Shown one piece after another: positions 42,404 to 54,786 of a DNA stretch of 64,000 nt (position 1 is the first letter of the stretch; every line of letters starts with the position of its first letter). This stretch comes from Hawksworthiomyces lignivorus (lineage: Eukaryota > Ascomycota > Sordariomycetes > Ophiostomatales > Ophiostomataceae), in the NCBI GenBank assembly GCA_002917075.1, contig NTMA01000039.1, positions 310,001 to 374,000 on the forward strand, written 5' to 3'. The translations under genes were made by a program, and so were the position numbers. Below the pieces are notes generated by a model. That model made no database searches. It was not told the DNA's origin and saw only the letters and a list, made by a program, of their open reading frames with translations.

Positions 42404-45400
42404 TGCTGGATATATCTATGCCGAAACGTACGCGGGTGCGTACGGTGCGACAAAAAAGGGGGATGTTTTGAACGGATTAGGTGTGAGCTTGGAAAAAATC
42501 AAGGGCCAAGATTAAAGCCTGACTCTTCCGCTGCAAAGTCGATTCTCCAAAGATGGCGAATGCCGACGGTCGGAGACAGAAACGTACGTTTGCGAAAGAA
42601 ACGAGAACTGGCGGTGGGCTAGCAGTGCTATTCGAGCCGGCTGCGTACCGTTGTTGGGTTGAGGTAGAGGATGTGGGAGGAGAATGGCACCACTAGTATT
42701 CTATGGAATTATGTGGGATTTCGTTCTGCTTCTGTATCTCGATTTTTGGGACAGGCCAGAAAGATAGTCGGAAAATGTGCAGGACGAGGACAATAGTGGC
42801 ACTGAGGTGTAATCTCTAGACGGGGTTGGGACTAGTTGATGATCAATTGATACGAAGGGTGGGAGGGCGGGGATGCGCGCTGTATCCCTTTATATTATCT
42901 GCCTCCCTTGTCGCTTTCCGTTTTATGTCTTCGGCTTCTGCGTTTGTTCCCGCTTCACTAGGTGGAGGCAGCCGGATGTTACAATGCTGTGATCGGCCGG
43001 GGCAACAATTATTGTACACTGAAGATGCAGTTTACGTTGATTGCCGTCGGTGACGAGATTGGGAGCGGTAGAAAGGGAGATGAGAGGTTAGCTAGATCGC
43101 TGGCTTATGAAGATGTGGCGGAAAAAAAGATGGTGGTCGTGGCAAGTAGAAGGGGGGAGATGTCGATTGAAGGAGGTCGGTGAGGGTGAGGACAAATATG
43201 AAAGAAATCCGGATTAGAGAGAAACCGAGAGAGAGAGAGGAAGGCAAAGAAGAAAAAGAAACGAAACTGAGAAAAAGAAACAATAATACGAGAAGGATAT
43301 TCGAATAAACGAAGACTGCAGAAACAAAGAGGAGGAAGGAGGAACAGAAGGGAAGGAGAGATAAAGGGGAAAGAACGAGTAGAAGAAACCAGCCAACAGG
43401 GAAGAGACAGGCAAGAAGAAAAAAAGGAGTCGCAAAGTGCTGCACTAGAAGGAAAAAGGAATGAAAAGGGAAAGTGCAGGGGAGGGGGGGGAGGTTTCCG
43501 GCGCCAGAGAAGCAGATTGGAGAGTGTGGGTGTGTGCGTCAAAGTGGTGTGGTGGTGGTGATGGGGACTGGTACGGAGTAGTACTGGTGGCATTGGCGGT
43601 TGTAGTAGTACTGTATTTCGCAGCTTTCTATGGGGTCGGATTGGTGTGGCAGACACTATCAAGCGCTGGCTGGCCTAGCCGTCTGGCCGTCTTGCCTTGT
43701 ATTTTGCATTCGCACCTCCCTGCAGCACTCACATGGGGAAAGATGGGGGAAGGAGAGAGGCAATGGAAATAGCAGGGGTGATTCCTTCCTCTGGAAAACC
43801 GACCCATTCACACAGACCGTGGAGCATCTTCTCTCACCTCGTCAGAGCTGTAAGGCGGCGGCGGCGGCAGCGTCAGCACCAGCAGGAAGACGAATCGAAG
43901 CAGGCCCCAATCATATGCTTCCGCCCGGATATGCTGGCTTCTTGCTGAGTGTAAGGTGAAAGGCTACGGTCGATGACAGGCTCGCGGTGTAGGCTTAGTC
44001 TTTACTCGTAGGCTAATATGTACCTAAAACGCCATATCATACTGTACCTTTGAGCAGTACCAGGTATTTCAATTTTGTATATCTGAGCTACCTGCTAGCA
44101 ATTTTGCTGTGTGCTCCATAAACCCACAAGGCGAGGGCGCGACTATCTCGCTTCAACCCAACAGAGCTAGCCCTGTTAGTGTATGCGTATTTCTTGACCT
44201 CCTCAAATCCCCTTGTCCGTCTGTTCTCCTTCGCTACAGACCTTGCTCTCCTTCACATGCTCTAGCCCCAGGCAGAATCCAACGGTCTGCCTCCGGCAGC
44301 ACAAGTTAGTGCAAGCAGCACGAGCAGTGCGAGCAGCACAAGTTCTTCCTGCCAAGCGGCAGTCGCACCGTTACAGCACCGCTGGAGCACCACCGGAGCA
44401 ATCCCCAACGCGTTCAGATGTGACCCGTACGGAGAATGCATTCTCTCCGCTCCCCTCTTCTCGTCCGCCGGTTGTCCACACTTTCTCCCCCTAATTTCAT
44501 CTACGCCTTTTATTCAGACCGGAGTTGCCGTGCTCCTTTCGTACGAATTGTCTCTTTTTTGCTGCCGTGGGCTAGCTACTCCATACATAACGTTGTGCAC
44601 TTGCGAGCTTAAGCCTATCGACTCTTAAGCTTTGGCGAGAGCGTTCCCTTTTGGAGGCTGGGCGAAAGGGTCGTTTCCATGTCTACAGGGGTCCGGGCGC
44701 CAAAAAGAGGAATAGGAGGAAGAGGTAGTCGCAGAAGAAGTGGAAAACGATATACATCGAAAAAACCTTGCTTCGGTAACGAATAGCTAGTCTAGTCTTG
44801 TCACATTGAAGTTGTTTCGCTTCTCTCTCCCAGGTCTTTTCCCGAAGCGGGGATAGATGCAACACTGTGCGGATACTGTTTCCGGAAAGAGGCGGCGGGG
44901 TGGTTGGCTACAAAATGGTTGGACAAGCAATCATATGCAAAGGGACGAGCCCCCTTATACTTTTTCATACATCCTTCAATCTCCTAGGCACACAAACGGG
45001 AACAATAAAAAAAACCCTAGAAAAGATGCACGGAATATGTCCATCTATATAAGTGAAAAGGTACGTACATTGCTGTCCCGGGGATACTGATAAAGACCGA
45101 CGACCACACAGCAAGTTAATTTGGAAGACGCAGCAATATCAAATAAGTCTAAATGCTTATCCTGCCAGCGAGTAAGAAGCCAGTGAGGCCTGGCAGCTCG
45201 CCATCGCATGCCATTTGCTGCACGGCCTGCAAGGTTCTGCAGGTCCAAAGTGCCTCTCCCCTCCTGCAGTGCATCTGAATTTTGCTTGTCCAATTCTCTT
45301 TCCTCTCCAACTGTTACTGCATTTTTGCCCCGTGGCGACCTGCATGCACTTTGGCAAGGGCAGGGGATCACATAATTGCAGAGCAAGGCAACTGGAGCAA

Positions 45401-47554
45401 GGCAGCCGACTCTCCAGACCGTCTCGCTTTCCCTACCCGCGGATACTAGCACCCTGACACGACCTAATGGCAGCTTTAGTGTCTAAATGGACGAGCTAGA
45501 GCGTGATTAGCGAGTAAGTTTGGCCATGGAAATAGCGCTTGTTTGCACAGTGTCCAGCGACTTTTTAGGAAGAGAAAAAAACACGCGAAGACGAGGAGGG
45601 GGCTCTCGGGCGAGCAGAGAGTACAGCTCTCAAAGCTTGTTGCTCCTGCCCCGTTTTGCCAAAATGTCCCCTTTTAGCCAACAACGGACAAACAAATATT
45701 AGCAAACAAATCAATAGGCTGGCCGTTGAACCAAAGCGAGCTCTCCAGGGCACACCAGATCTTTGCCATGTTGAAGAAATACTCTGCAGCAGGCCGAACA
45801 AAGTATAATCCAATTCAGACATAGATAACTAGTCCTCAAATCAACAAATCATGGTTCGCATTACCGCTCAGACGAAGGGGGTAACAATGTAAAGACAATC
45901 AGAAAGTTGAGTGGATCGACAAAATCATACGGCACACCATTTGAACTAGTTAAAAAAAAATTAAATCCTCTTTGATTTTTTTTTTATCATCTTTGCTCGG
46001 TGAACAGCTCGTAATAAATGGAAAGATAACTAGGTCGTAGAGGCAAATCATGATTGCGAAGCAGCGTGGACACAAAAGGAAAATGATGGTGTGGCCCAAA
46101 AGCCAATGGCAGCGCCACGTTGGGATTAGTTTTCCAAAATGAGCCAGCTGGAGAGAGATTAAATAGAAAGGAATTCTTCTAGAACAAATCGAGAAAGGGG
46201 GCCCAACATACAACTACACTATTAAGACGACGTTTACGTGCGGAGGGAAGTACTTAACTCCTCCTGTAGTGGTCTGTAATTATACTCGTACCCATAGGCA
46301 GAGAAATTGGCGCAAGCAAGCTGTGTTCGGAAAGCGCGGGGGCAAATGGGTGGGAGTGGCCATGCTGCTGATAGGCCGTTTCGTGGATGAGAGTTTATGA
46401 CATGCCAAAGATTTGCTCCTCTGCGCTCTTGTGGCCCTTCGCATATCTTTGATTTTATTGGATTTTGTACACCTTTTTCAAGTTCTCTTGGATGTTTCCG
46501 TAGCAGACAGCCAAAGTGGATGATAGTGATCTGCCTTGCAGGAGAATGTTCCGTTGAGAAACGACGATCGGAGAGCAGGGAGGGACAGAACACGAAACTA
46601 TTTTCGTTTCTTCTGGGGCTCTCTAAGCCTAGCCTCTTGTCTTAATTGAAGGAGGGCTGGGCAAATTTGAGAGGGAAACATACTCGGTATTAGATGCAAC
46701 GCCATGCGTGAAGAGTGTGGAGCAGAGACAGGAAGACAAGAAATGAACAGTGAACACGGACCTCAACGCCCACGACAGAGATAAGAGATTCAAAGCCAGC
46801 CCATGAACAAAAAGAAAAAGACGAAAAACCAAAATGCAATGCATCCGCTGTTCCTAATACGGCGTTAGACTTGCCTGAACAAAGCAGGTGAAACCACCAT
46901 GGTAGCTGGGATTGAAGAAGAGCCTGCTGAACACATCTTCCCGCGCAGAATGGAGGGCGAAGATCATCGTGCCATGCCTTACGCTTTTTGTGACGATCGC
47001 CGTATTTGAAGACAAGTAGAGAACCGACTGAAGGGGGAGACCTTGGACATACATCATCACAAAGAATGTCTGGATAAAACGTGGGGGGTTGGCTGACTGC
47101 GTCTCGCTCTTTGGAGATGTTGCTGCATCTAGACTTATACGGCGTGCGCTCTTCCCCTCCATCTCTGGTTCTCTGTTGCAACCCCTGACATTGTAAAAGC
47201 GGACAAGGAATTCTCCTCTTTGCATGAAAAAATCTTTTTTGTATGGTACCCACGTGCATGTATAACGCAGCGCGAAGCTGATTGCAGCCTCTTGTAGCCT
47301 CTTGTTTTTTTTTTTTTTTTTCAGTCGCCCCCAAATTTTCCAGAGGCGAAACGGAGCTCAAATTTCGGACACGCCGACATATGGCAGTCGACGGGAGCAC
47401 TAATAGATGACGATGTCCCGGGATCGCCAGATTTTGTACGAGTGCGCCTTAGGTTGTCTGTCAAGTATGGTGTTTGTGTCATGACGTTTGTCTTCTATAT
47501 TAGGCCTACTAACCCGGCTCGGCCGTCCTGCCGAATCCACACACCGACCTTCCG
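42404..47554. other. 5.15-kb spacer upstream of ras1
   Basis: No credible gene on either strand. It holds the ras1 promoter, a polypurine/polypyrimidine block (43190-43500), a T17 run near 47305-47321 next to a duplicated AGCCTCTTGT, and scattered CT-rich DNA. It is downstream of the MoCF-domain gene on the same strand. Confidence 0.5.
43190..43500 (-). promoter_or_regulatory. Polypyrimidine block in ras1 upstream region
   Basis: About 300 bp in which the plus strand is dominated by A and G (GAGAGAGAG, GGAGGAAGGAGG and a G8 run), so the ras1 sense strand is CT-rich. CT-rich blocks are common in filamentous-fungal promoters. A regulatory role here is inferred from position only. Confidence 0.35.
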
Positions 47555-49221
47555 TTACGCTACCTCCCCGTCTGATTCGTCGTCCTCGCCCTCGACTGAG
47601 ATGCGGCGGCCCTGCACGTTTTCTACCACCTCTGGTACTAGTCTTTCGAGCAAGGCTTGGTCTCTATTTGAACGTCAGCAGTCTGAGTTTTTGCGATCTC
47701 TTCTGTCACTGCCCTTCGGGAAGGGAAGAAAGCAGAATGCGGGGAAGGAAAATGGTCCTCGGAAATTACTCACTTCCCGACTAGCGTCACCGTGTTGCGT
47801 TTCCGCTCCCACCGTGGGTAGCTGCCCACCTTGACGCCCTGAGGCTCAACGCGCGCCGCCAGCTCTGTCAGATACGGCGCTACGATGCTCTCCGGCAGGG
47901 GAGTCGAGATCAGGATGCGCCCAATGCCTTTGCCTTCGGGATCGGCCAACCGGGGGAGCAGGGTCGGCTTGAGGTTCTCCAGAAGAACTTCGACTGTAGA
48001 AGCATGAGCACGTCAACGACCACTAGTGCAAGGGTTGGGAGGCTGAGATGGCGCTCCGGAGCCGACACTTACACAGCCTCGGCACGCCCGGAAGAATGTG
48101 CACATTGCCGTTGACGACGCACACCGGCACCCACAGCTCCTCGCGCGGAAATAAGAACTGCTTCTCGGGCGGAATCGCCGGGTCTGTTGGCAGCTCAACC
48201 ATGCGCAGCCGAGCTCGCAGCGCCGGCGAGTCCTCGTCCCAGTCTACGGTCTGCCGTGACGGGTGCGGCTTCGAGAGCTTGCGCATGCGCGCATAGGCCT
48301 CTTCATAGAGCTGAAGCTTCAGCCCGAATGCCTTGGCAATGGACGGGTAGGTGATATCATCGTGTCTACAGTTGATCAGCCGTCACCGCTTCTCCCGCCC
48401 GGACCTGCCTCCTCTCTCTCCGCCAGCTGCTTACGTCGGTCCAATTCCTCCGCTGCCCAATGTTAGCCATGCCATGTCACTGTGAAGTCTTTTCGTGCCC
48501 TGCATTCCCCTCCGGACAGTGTACCTAGTTACGACAAAGTCGTAGCGTTCGCTCATGCGCTGGACGGCCTCGATGATCTGGCTCTCGTCGTCTTCAATGA
48601 CTTCGACTCTTTTCAAACTCTGCATGTATAAGTCTGTGAGCATGGCCGACTAGGGCCGTCTCCCCGGCCGAGGAATGGGGAGACGTACAATTCCTAATTG
48701 AAAGCACCACTTCGCTACAAAGGCAGAGTTGGTCTAAGAGCAACCTCGTCAGCCGCCAGGCCCACGGCTTAAACAAGGAGGAGAGACGTTGATATCATGG
48801 TCTGTTGGCTTGGACAGTAGAGCTGGAAATCTCACATCTTTTGTCTGAATGCCGTGCCAGAAAAAAAAATCAGTTAGTGATGAGTGCGAACTTTCAGTGA
48901 ATGCTTTGATAAGGCATTGCGTCATCCTTGCGATATCTGCAAACACACCTTACCGCCCAGCACTTCGTCGCCGATGATGAGACATGCGGCAGTGTGGATG
49001 GGCTTGGTTGCATTTCGCACGGCTGTGGACGGTTCCCCCATGGTGGATCGCGGGCTTTTGGCAGCTGTGATAAAACTGCTCCTTGGGCTGGCAGCAAGAG
49101 CTGGAGCTGTCGTCCGGGGAAGAGGGGACGCTGAAATCGATACAGTAGCTGAAGCGGAGCGAATGATCGGCGAAGACGGGCCGGACACGTGACGGAGGAC
49201 GTGGGCCAGGCGCTGCGACAT
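47555..49221 (-). CDS. MoCF-biosynthesis (molybdopterin-binding) domain protein, CinA/FLAD1-like
   Basis: Eight exons: 49221-48949, 48844-48836, 48733-48689, 48619-48525, 48452-48435, 48365-48073, 47993-47774 and 47663-47555 (353 aa). Every junction uses GT-AG with consistent phase. The 9-bp second exon (TKD) and 18-bp fifth exon are needed to rebuild the conserved run IIGDEVLGGK-TKD-TNSAF and VVTSGGIGPTHDDITY. This is the MoaB/MogA-like fold also found in CinA and in the N-terminal part of animal FLAD1. Residues 1-40 are Arg/Ser-rich without acids, like a mitochondrial presequence. Fungal members are annotated as molybdopterin-binding or FMN-adenylyltransferase-related, but the reaction is not settled. 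A second domain ends in an acidic tail. The start at ATG 49221 gives the presequence; an upstream TTG is ignored. Confidence 0.85.
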
Positions 49222-49700
49222 GGGCTCTGTATCGCTGGATTGTAGTGCGACGATGTTGTTCAATCAAGATTCAAGGAGAGGATCGGTCGAGAAGGACAAG
49301 AGAAAATGAGGGGGAGCAGCAGCTAGCCAGCCATGAAAGAGGACGGCTTAGCAATGGCGAAACCGGGTCGTGCCATTACCGTTACGGTAGGCGGAGAATC
49401 GGATAACAGAGGGGGGATGAAATAGGACCAGCCGCAAACGTGCGGACTTAGTATGTACATACTATTAGCACTTGGAGCGTGAGAGGCCAGAAGCAGTACA
49501 TAGCTGCTCGTAGTGGTTTCACACTCGGAGACCTTCCCCCGCCCCCGCGTGGCCTGTTTAGTTGCTTCTAAAAGCTTCAAGGTATTCTGACATCAAACCA
49601 GCAAGGGTACTACCTACTGTTGCTGCTACACACGTTCCGAACCAAGCTTTCTCTGTCTCAGATCTACGAGTGTTACCCTTCTTTATGTTAAACGGCTATC
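49222..49700. other. Divergent promoter, MoCF gene/GMF
   Basis: 479 bp between the two start codons. No separate feature was seen. Confidence 0.5.
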
Positions 49701-50354
49701 ATGGTATTGGACCTCCTTTCCTCAGGAAACTAAGCTGTTGCGCAAATAGTCCCATTCTCTCCCAGCTGACCTTGCTTTCTTGCTCGTCAGAGTTCCGAAG
49801 CTAGACTCTACACCTTCTCCCAGGAGACAAAGGACCAGTTGCGCAAGTTCCGCCTAGGCACCTCTCGAGCCAATAACCCACAAGCGGTTATCTGTAAGAC
49901 TCCTGTCTGTCCCTAGCTGCAGTGGTGATGTCAGTCTTCTTACCTTTGTCATCTGCCCTCTTTCAGACTTCATCGACAAGAACACCAAAGAGATCCGCCA
50001 AGATGAAGACAAGACGGTCTACAAGAGCTTGGACGAGATCGCCGACGATCTGCCGGAGAACTCGCCGCGCTTTGTGCTGCTCAGCTACCCGATGACCCTG
50101 GTATGTCCAACCTTCCCAGCAGAGCACGATAGACTGCCTTTAGTGTCTCTAACAATTCATGTCAGCCATCTGGCCGCCTCTCAGTTCCATATGTTCTGCT
50201 CTACTACCTCCCGATCACCTGCAATAGCGAGATGCGTATGCTGTACGCCGGCGCCAAGGAGCTGATGCGCAACACGAGCGAGGTCGGCAAGGTGCTGGAC
50301 ATTGAGTCTACGGAGGACTTTGACGAGCTGCCGCAGAGACTGGGGGCGGCATAG
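49701..50354 (+). CDS. GMF1: Glia maturation factor homologue (ADF-H domain, Aim7/Gmf1)
   Basis: Four exons: 49701-49703 (the ATG alone), 49791-49893, 49967-50100 and 50166-50354 (142 aa). Phases are consistent. The whole protein is an ADF-homology domain: SEARLYTFSQETKDQLRKFR, then AVIYFIDKNTKEI, LDEIADDLPENSPRFVLLSYP, SVPYVLLYYLP, and the helix MRMLYAGAKELM with the GMF-type ending. GMF does not sever actin filaments. It binds Arp2/3 and debranches actin networks at patches. The length is as expected. The start codon is placed by the ATG|GTATTG donor, because exon 2 opens directly with the conserved SSEARLYTF and no closer in-frame ATG exists. Confidence 0.88.
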
Positions 50355-50659
50355 AGCTGCACAATACATTTCAGATTCATGAAAAGGGACGAGGTTGGCA
50401 CCGAATTTGTTTTATTTTCCTATTTTTCTGCTGTACCTTCCTTTCTGGGTTATGGGACGTGTTACGGATAACGGCAAGGGCGCTCTCTTTTTGAATATAT
50501 TCGTTAATGAGAGTACAAGAGACACAAGAGAAACGAAGTAGGATGAAAAGTCAGTGACTCATTATAATTTGACAATGACATGCAAGAAATAAGACGAGAT
50601 GTACGACAATATGCAATGCATCGCTTTTCCTTTTTTTTTCCCCATTTTTATCTTGATGG
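50355..50659. other. Intergenic, convergent 3' ends
   Basis: 305 bp between the GMF and NBP35 stop codons; AT-rich, presumed 3' UTRs. Confidence 0.5.
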
Positions 50660-51798
50660 TTATGATGCGCCGAATCCATTCTTCTCCTCGTCCAGCTGAT
50701 GATCTGGCAGGACCTGGTCGGCAGCGAGCCCCATCTGTTTGGCCAACGATCGCACCACCGTCTTCAGCGCCGCGCATGCCGGGCTGTCAGGATAGGAGTC
50801 GAAGAAGCTCTCGCCGTAGTCACAGGCCATGCCGATGCGCGGATCTAGAGGCACAGCGCCCAGAAACGGAAGCCCCAGCTCCTCCGCCAAGGCACGCCCG
50901 CCACCCGTGGTGGCCCGGAAGATCTGGCTCTCGTGGCGACACTTGGGGCACACGAAGCCGCTCATATTCTCCACCAGACCCAGCACGGGGATGCCGGCCT
51001 TGCGGCAGAAGTCGATTTCCTTGCGCACGTCCAACAGCGCCACCTCCTGCGGCGTGGTGACCAGCACGGCGCCGTCGATGCCGCTCTCTTGCAAAAACGC
51101 GTTCACGCTGAGGTGCTCGTCGCTTGTGCCCGGTGGCGTGTCCACCAGCAGAAAGTCTAGGTCGCCCCAGTCGACGTCCTTTAGAAACTGCTTGATCAGG
51201 CCGTTCTTCTTTGCGCCGCGCCAGATGATGGCGTCGTCGCGGTTTGGCAGCATAAACTGGATGCTCATGACGCCCAGATTGTCCGCCACCCACACGGGCG
51301 ACCAGCCAGCGCTGCTGACATGGATCGTTTCCTCCTCGACGCCCATCATCTTGGGGATGCTTGGCCCGCAGATGTCTGTGTCCATGATGCCGACATTGCT
51401 CTCTGGGTTTGCGGAAAACGCGTGTGCGAGAAGCGTGGTAAAGGTGCTCTGGAGAGAAAGAGGGTGTGTTAGCCTAGATGCGTTGTCCACGTGTGTGCCT
51501 CTAGAGGTCCTATTTGGCTCACCTTTCCTACACCACCTTTTCCACTTAGCACCAAAATTTTGTGCTTCACATTCTCCAACCTTGCAGTGATAACAGGGAT
51601 GTCAGGATCCGGTCCTTTTGGCGCCGAGGCGCATATCTCCTGGTTTGGACAGCCTGCGCACGAGTCTGCCTGGCCGGCCTGCTCTGACTCCGGGCCTGGG
51701 CAGTGCTCTGGCTCCGGCGCAACGAGCTGCGGCTTCGCCTTCAGCGGGTTCGCGATGACATCTTCGACGGATTCTGGCAGGTCCAACGCCGGGGCCAT
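50660..51798 (-). CDS. NBP35: Cytosolic Fe-S cluster assembly scaffold Nbp35
   Basis: Two exons, 51798-51523 and 51448-50660 (354 aa). The intron (GTGAGC to CAG) falls inside the P-loop, between GKGGVGK and ST. The N-terminus has the Nbp35-specific CX13CX2CX5C ferredoxin-like motif (Cys 33, 47, 50 and 56), which separates it from Cfd1. The P-loop NTPase domain continues with [25 protein letters not shown] and the CPKC pair that bridges a labile 4Fe-4S cluster. Nbp35 with Cfd1 forms the CIA scaffold that supplies clusters to cytosolic and nuclear enzymes. No anomaly was seen. It converges with GMF and diverges from the Ecm11-domain gene. Confidence 0.95.
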
Positions 51799-53645
51799 CG
51801 CGGCCGTTCGAATGGTGTGAATATGGGCGTGTTATTGGCTGCGCACCTTTCTCGCAGGCTGCAGAAATCTATCGCATTTGCCGGCCGTGACTTTTGAGCA
51901 ATGTCGTATTTCGCGGTCTACGCAGCCGAGTTTGAATCGTCTCGAGAAAGAAGCATGCAGACAGACAAAAATAGCGAGACAAAACGTGCCCCCCCTCCAA
52001 AGCCAAATGGTGATGACTTGATTGGTAAGTGGCGAAAGAATATTTGCGCTTGGCCGTTGATTGGAAATTCAAAATCTAAGCATACGCTTAAAGAGCCGAC
52101 CTTCGGCAGCCCCGCTGACGTAGCCAACCAAGACTACTGTACATACATTCCTCTTACCGCTTATCTTATCGATTTAACGCATCACAAGTCCACAAACTTG
52201 TGTATGTACGATCAAGCATTCGCAAAAGTACATCGTGAATGATAACACAACAGAACGCAAGACAAGGTGTGGGTAGCATCAACGGTTTTTTTAGCTTCTT
52301 CCACTTTGCTCGCCGGATCGACATGGTAAGGATGCGTGCCGCTAGACCGAACTTCAACCACTAATACAATATGCATGGCCACGGCCGAGTTCAAGACTGA
52401 CAGAATTAACACGTCATGGCTGCTGCGTTCGCGACGGCTGGCAAGTGACCTAGCCAAGATGATCTGGTATAGAAGAGGGCTGCAGCCGACTGTCATTTTT
52501 TGTTCTCATTCTCAATTTTCTCATTCAGATAAGAAAGTTCACTCTACCACATGGAAGGTGCTCTACCATTTCTATACTCGTTTATCTGGACAATGCCCTC
52601 GCTTTTGCGAATACGCGCTTCCCGCCGCAGGCGACTCTTATCTTTCTCATCTGCTTGTTTGCTTATCTTCTTATAACAGCATCCAAAAAAAAGAAAAGAT
52701 TTTAAGAAAGTTGGCACTAAGAGTTTGGATGTGTGGACTATTAGCTGCTCTGTACGTTCATGTCCATGTGACATGTTCGCGCAAGCACCATTTTGAGGGA
52801 ATGTGGTCCCGAAGTATGAGATATTTCACTTTCTTGAGATGAAGAGAGCGGTTGAACTGGAAATGGAGGTGAACTACTCCCGCGTTGCGCATTATGGCAA
52901 TCAAGCAGTACAAGAAAACCTAAAACGGTCTTTAATGAGAGGGGAAGCTATCGCTAAACAAAGCATAACGAAGCGACTTTCTTTGTAAATCAGAGCGAAT
53001 AATGAACAGGCATGTGGGCCATCTGGCCGCAAACTATCCAGCCATAGGTTGAAGTCTGTCAAAGCTTTGCAAACTGTATAACGGCCCAATGGCCAGTTGT
53101 CCGCTGCGGCTTGCCTATATTTTAGAGTTTATGAAGGTTCTTTTTTCTTTTTACTTGTATTTGACCGCCATCGGAGTCGACCTTCTCTCTGTGGTCAGGC
53201 GCCAAGAACTTAGAAACTTGGATGGTTGGGCTGAAGGTTGCATCAATTTGAAGAAAACGGGGGGTTGAGCCAAAATAATGAATGGGATGAACGGTGTGGG
53301 GTGTCGACTAGAGAGTATAAGGAAACAAAGATAGTTAAAGACAAAAGATAGAAGACAGAAACTATCTCTTGCTATGAAAATAGGAGCGGCCATGGGTTTA
53401 CGCGAAGAAAGAAATGAAGCAGAGAACATTGTGGGATTGAAGATGACGAGAGAATAAAAAACAAGAGGGAAATAAAAGGACCGAGAGAACAGAGAGAATC
53501 AGGAGAGATGATGATGGAAATAGCAGAGTAGAATAGGACAATACAGCTAGTTATTTGCCAATGGCGCAACAGTGCCAACTCAACAGACAGGAGGGTTGTG
53601 TCTCGTTCCATTGCGGCCGAACAATGCAGGTTGCAGACAGTACAC

Positions 53646-53690
53646 ACTGCAGAGTGCAGTATGCAGAGTGCAGAATGCAGAATGCGACTG
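53646..53690. repeat. Heptanucleotide microsatellite (TGCAGAR)n
   Basis: Six consecutive 7-mers: TGCAGAG, TGCAGTA, TGCAGAG, TGCAGAA, TGCAGAA, TGCGACT. Similar in length and base content to the heptamer array near 23.4 kb. Confidence 0.8.
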
Positions 53691-54337
53691 CAAATTGGCA
53701 TCGTTGACCTGTCTCGATGCAGACAGAGATGTGAGGCGGCCTGTAAGGTTGTTGGAAAACGGTTGGCAATTGGCATTCATGAGTGGACCAGCGGCCGGGC
53801 AGAGCACGTTGCTGGACAAGCGGCAGAGCAGGACGCTAGCTTGATGCGCTTAGGGGGGTTTCTGCACCGGTCCTCAGGCGTTGAGGCGTTGAGGCGTTGC
53901 TTCCCCCACTCACCCACCCAGAAAGTCAATTAAAGTGATTACATTAAAACGAGGGAAGAGCGACCCTGCAGCTCACCTGACTTCGTGTGCCTCCCTCTCG
54001 TCGCCATTGGAACCACGAAAGTCCAGAAACAAACAACATCCGCCGTCTCTGCTCATCTCCGTCCTGCCATTTGTTTTCTCCTCTTACATCTCTCTTCTCC
54101 TCCCTCCCTATCGCTGTCGAGCAGATCAACCCAATTCCAATCCCGTTCTCTCTTCGGAGCCCAACGCCTCACGACGCGTCGGAGCCAGCCATTATAACAC
54201 CCTGACTGCAGCGAACTCTTTTCTTTCGCCGGCCTTCTTCCTAAAACGAACAAGGCGGCAAGCAGGTTCTTGCTTTCACAGCCATACAACCCACAGGCTG
54301 ACGCTGCCGGACAAAAAGGGGACGGCTCACACGGACG

Positions 54338-54368
<31 letters not shown>

Positions 54369-54400
54369 ACGAACGCACGAACGCACGAACACACTCACTA
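54338..54400. repeat. CA-rich microsatellite with GCACGAAC octamers
   Basis: A dinucleotide AC run passes into CACGCACG and then three copies of an ACGAACGC-type octamer. It is a simple-sequence repeat about 390 bp upstream of the Ecm11-domain start. Confidence 0.8.
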
Positions 54401-54786
54401 CACACGCATACGACTGGTAGTAGTGGCTTAATAAAAAGAAGTCCACTCACACACTCACGCGCCTTTGGTCCAAATTTGCTCTGGCTTGCAGACACTGCTC
54501 TCCAGTTGCACCGCGTTGCCGCATGTTGCTTCACTCTTAATACGCGGCCGCTCTCGCTCGCGGCAGAGGCCATTTACCCTCCCCAGATTTACAAGGGGCT
54601 ACTACAAAAACGGCGGTACCTGCGACCTCCCCTATAGCGACCGTAGGCTATAGTACGCCGCCTATCCCCATAGAGCACACCGCAGACCAGCGGTGGTCAC
54701 AGCCGACACCACTGGCCGCCGCTTCCCAAGCAGCTGCCGCCGCCGCCACTACTGCCCATAGTTGTCTGTCGTGCCTCCGCAAGGCG

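Larger units (their letters stand above)
51799..54786. other. 3-kb divergent spacer NBP35/ECM11-domain gene
   Basis: No credible gene. It contains a heptamer microsatellite (53646-53690), a CA-rich microsatellite (54338-54400) and a CT-rich stretch around 54000-54120 that may belong to the ECM11-domain gene leader. Frames in 52-53.9 kb lack family features. Confidence 0.5.

Noticed and set aside
31887..50238. 15-bp identity GCAATAGCGAGATGC between the transposase relic and GMF exon 4
   Set aside because: One or two matches of this length are expected by chance in 64 kb.
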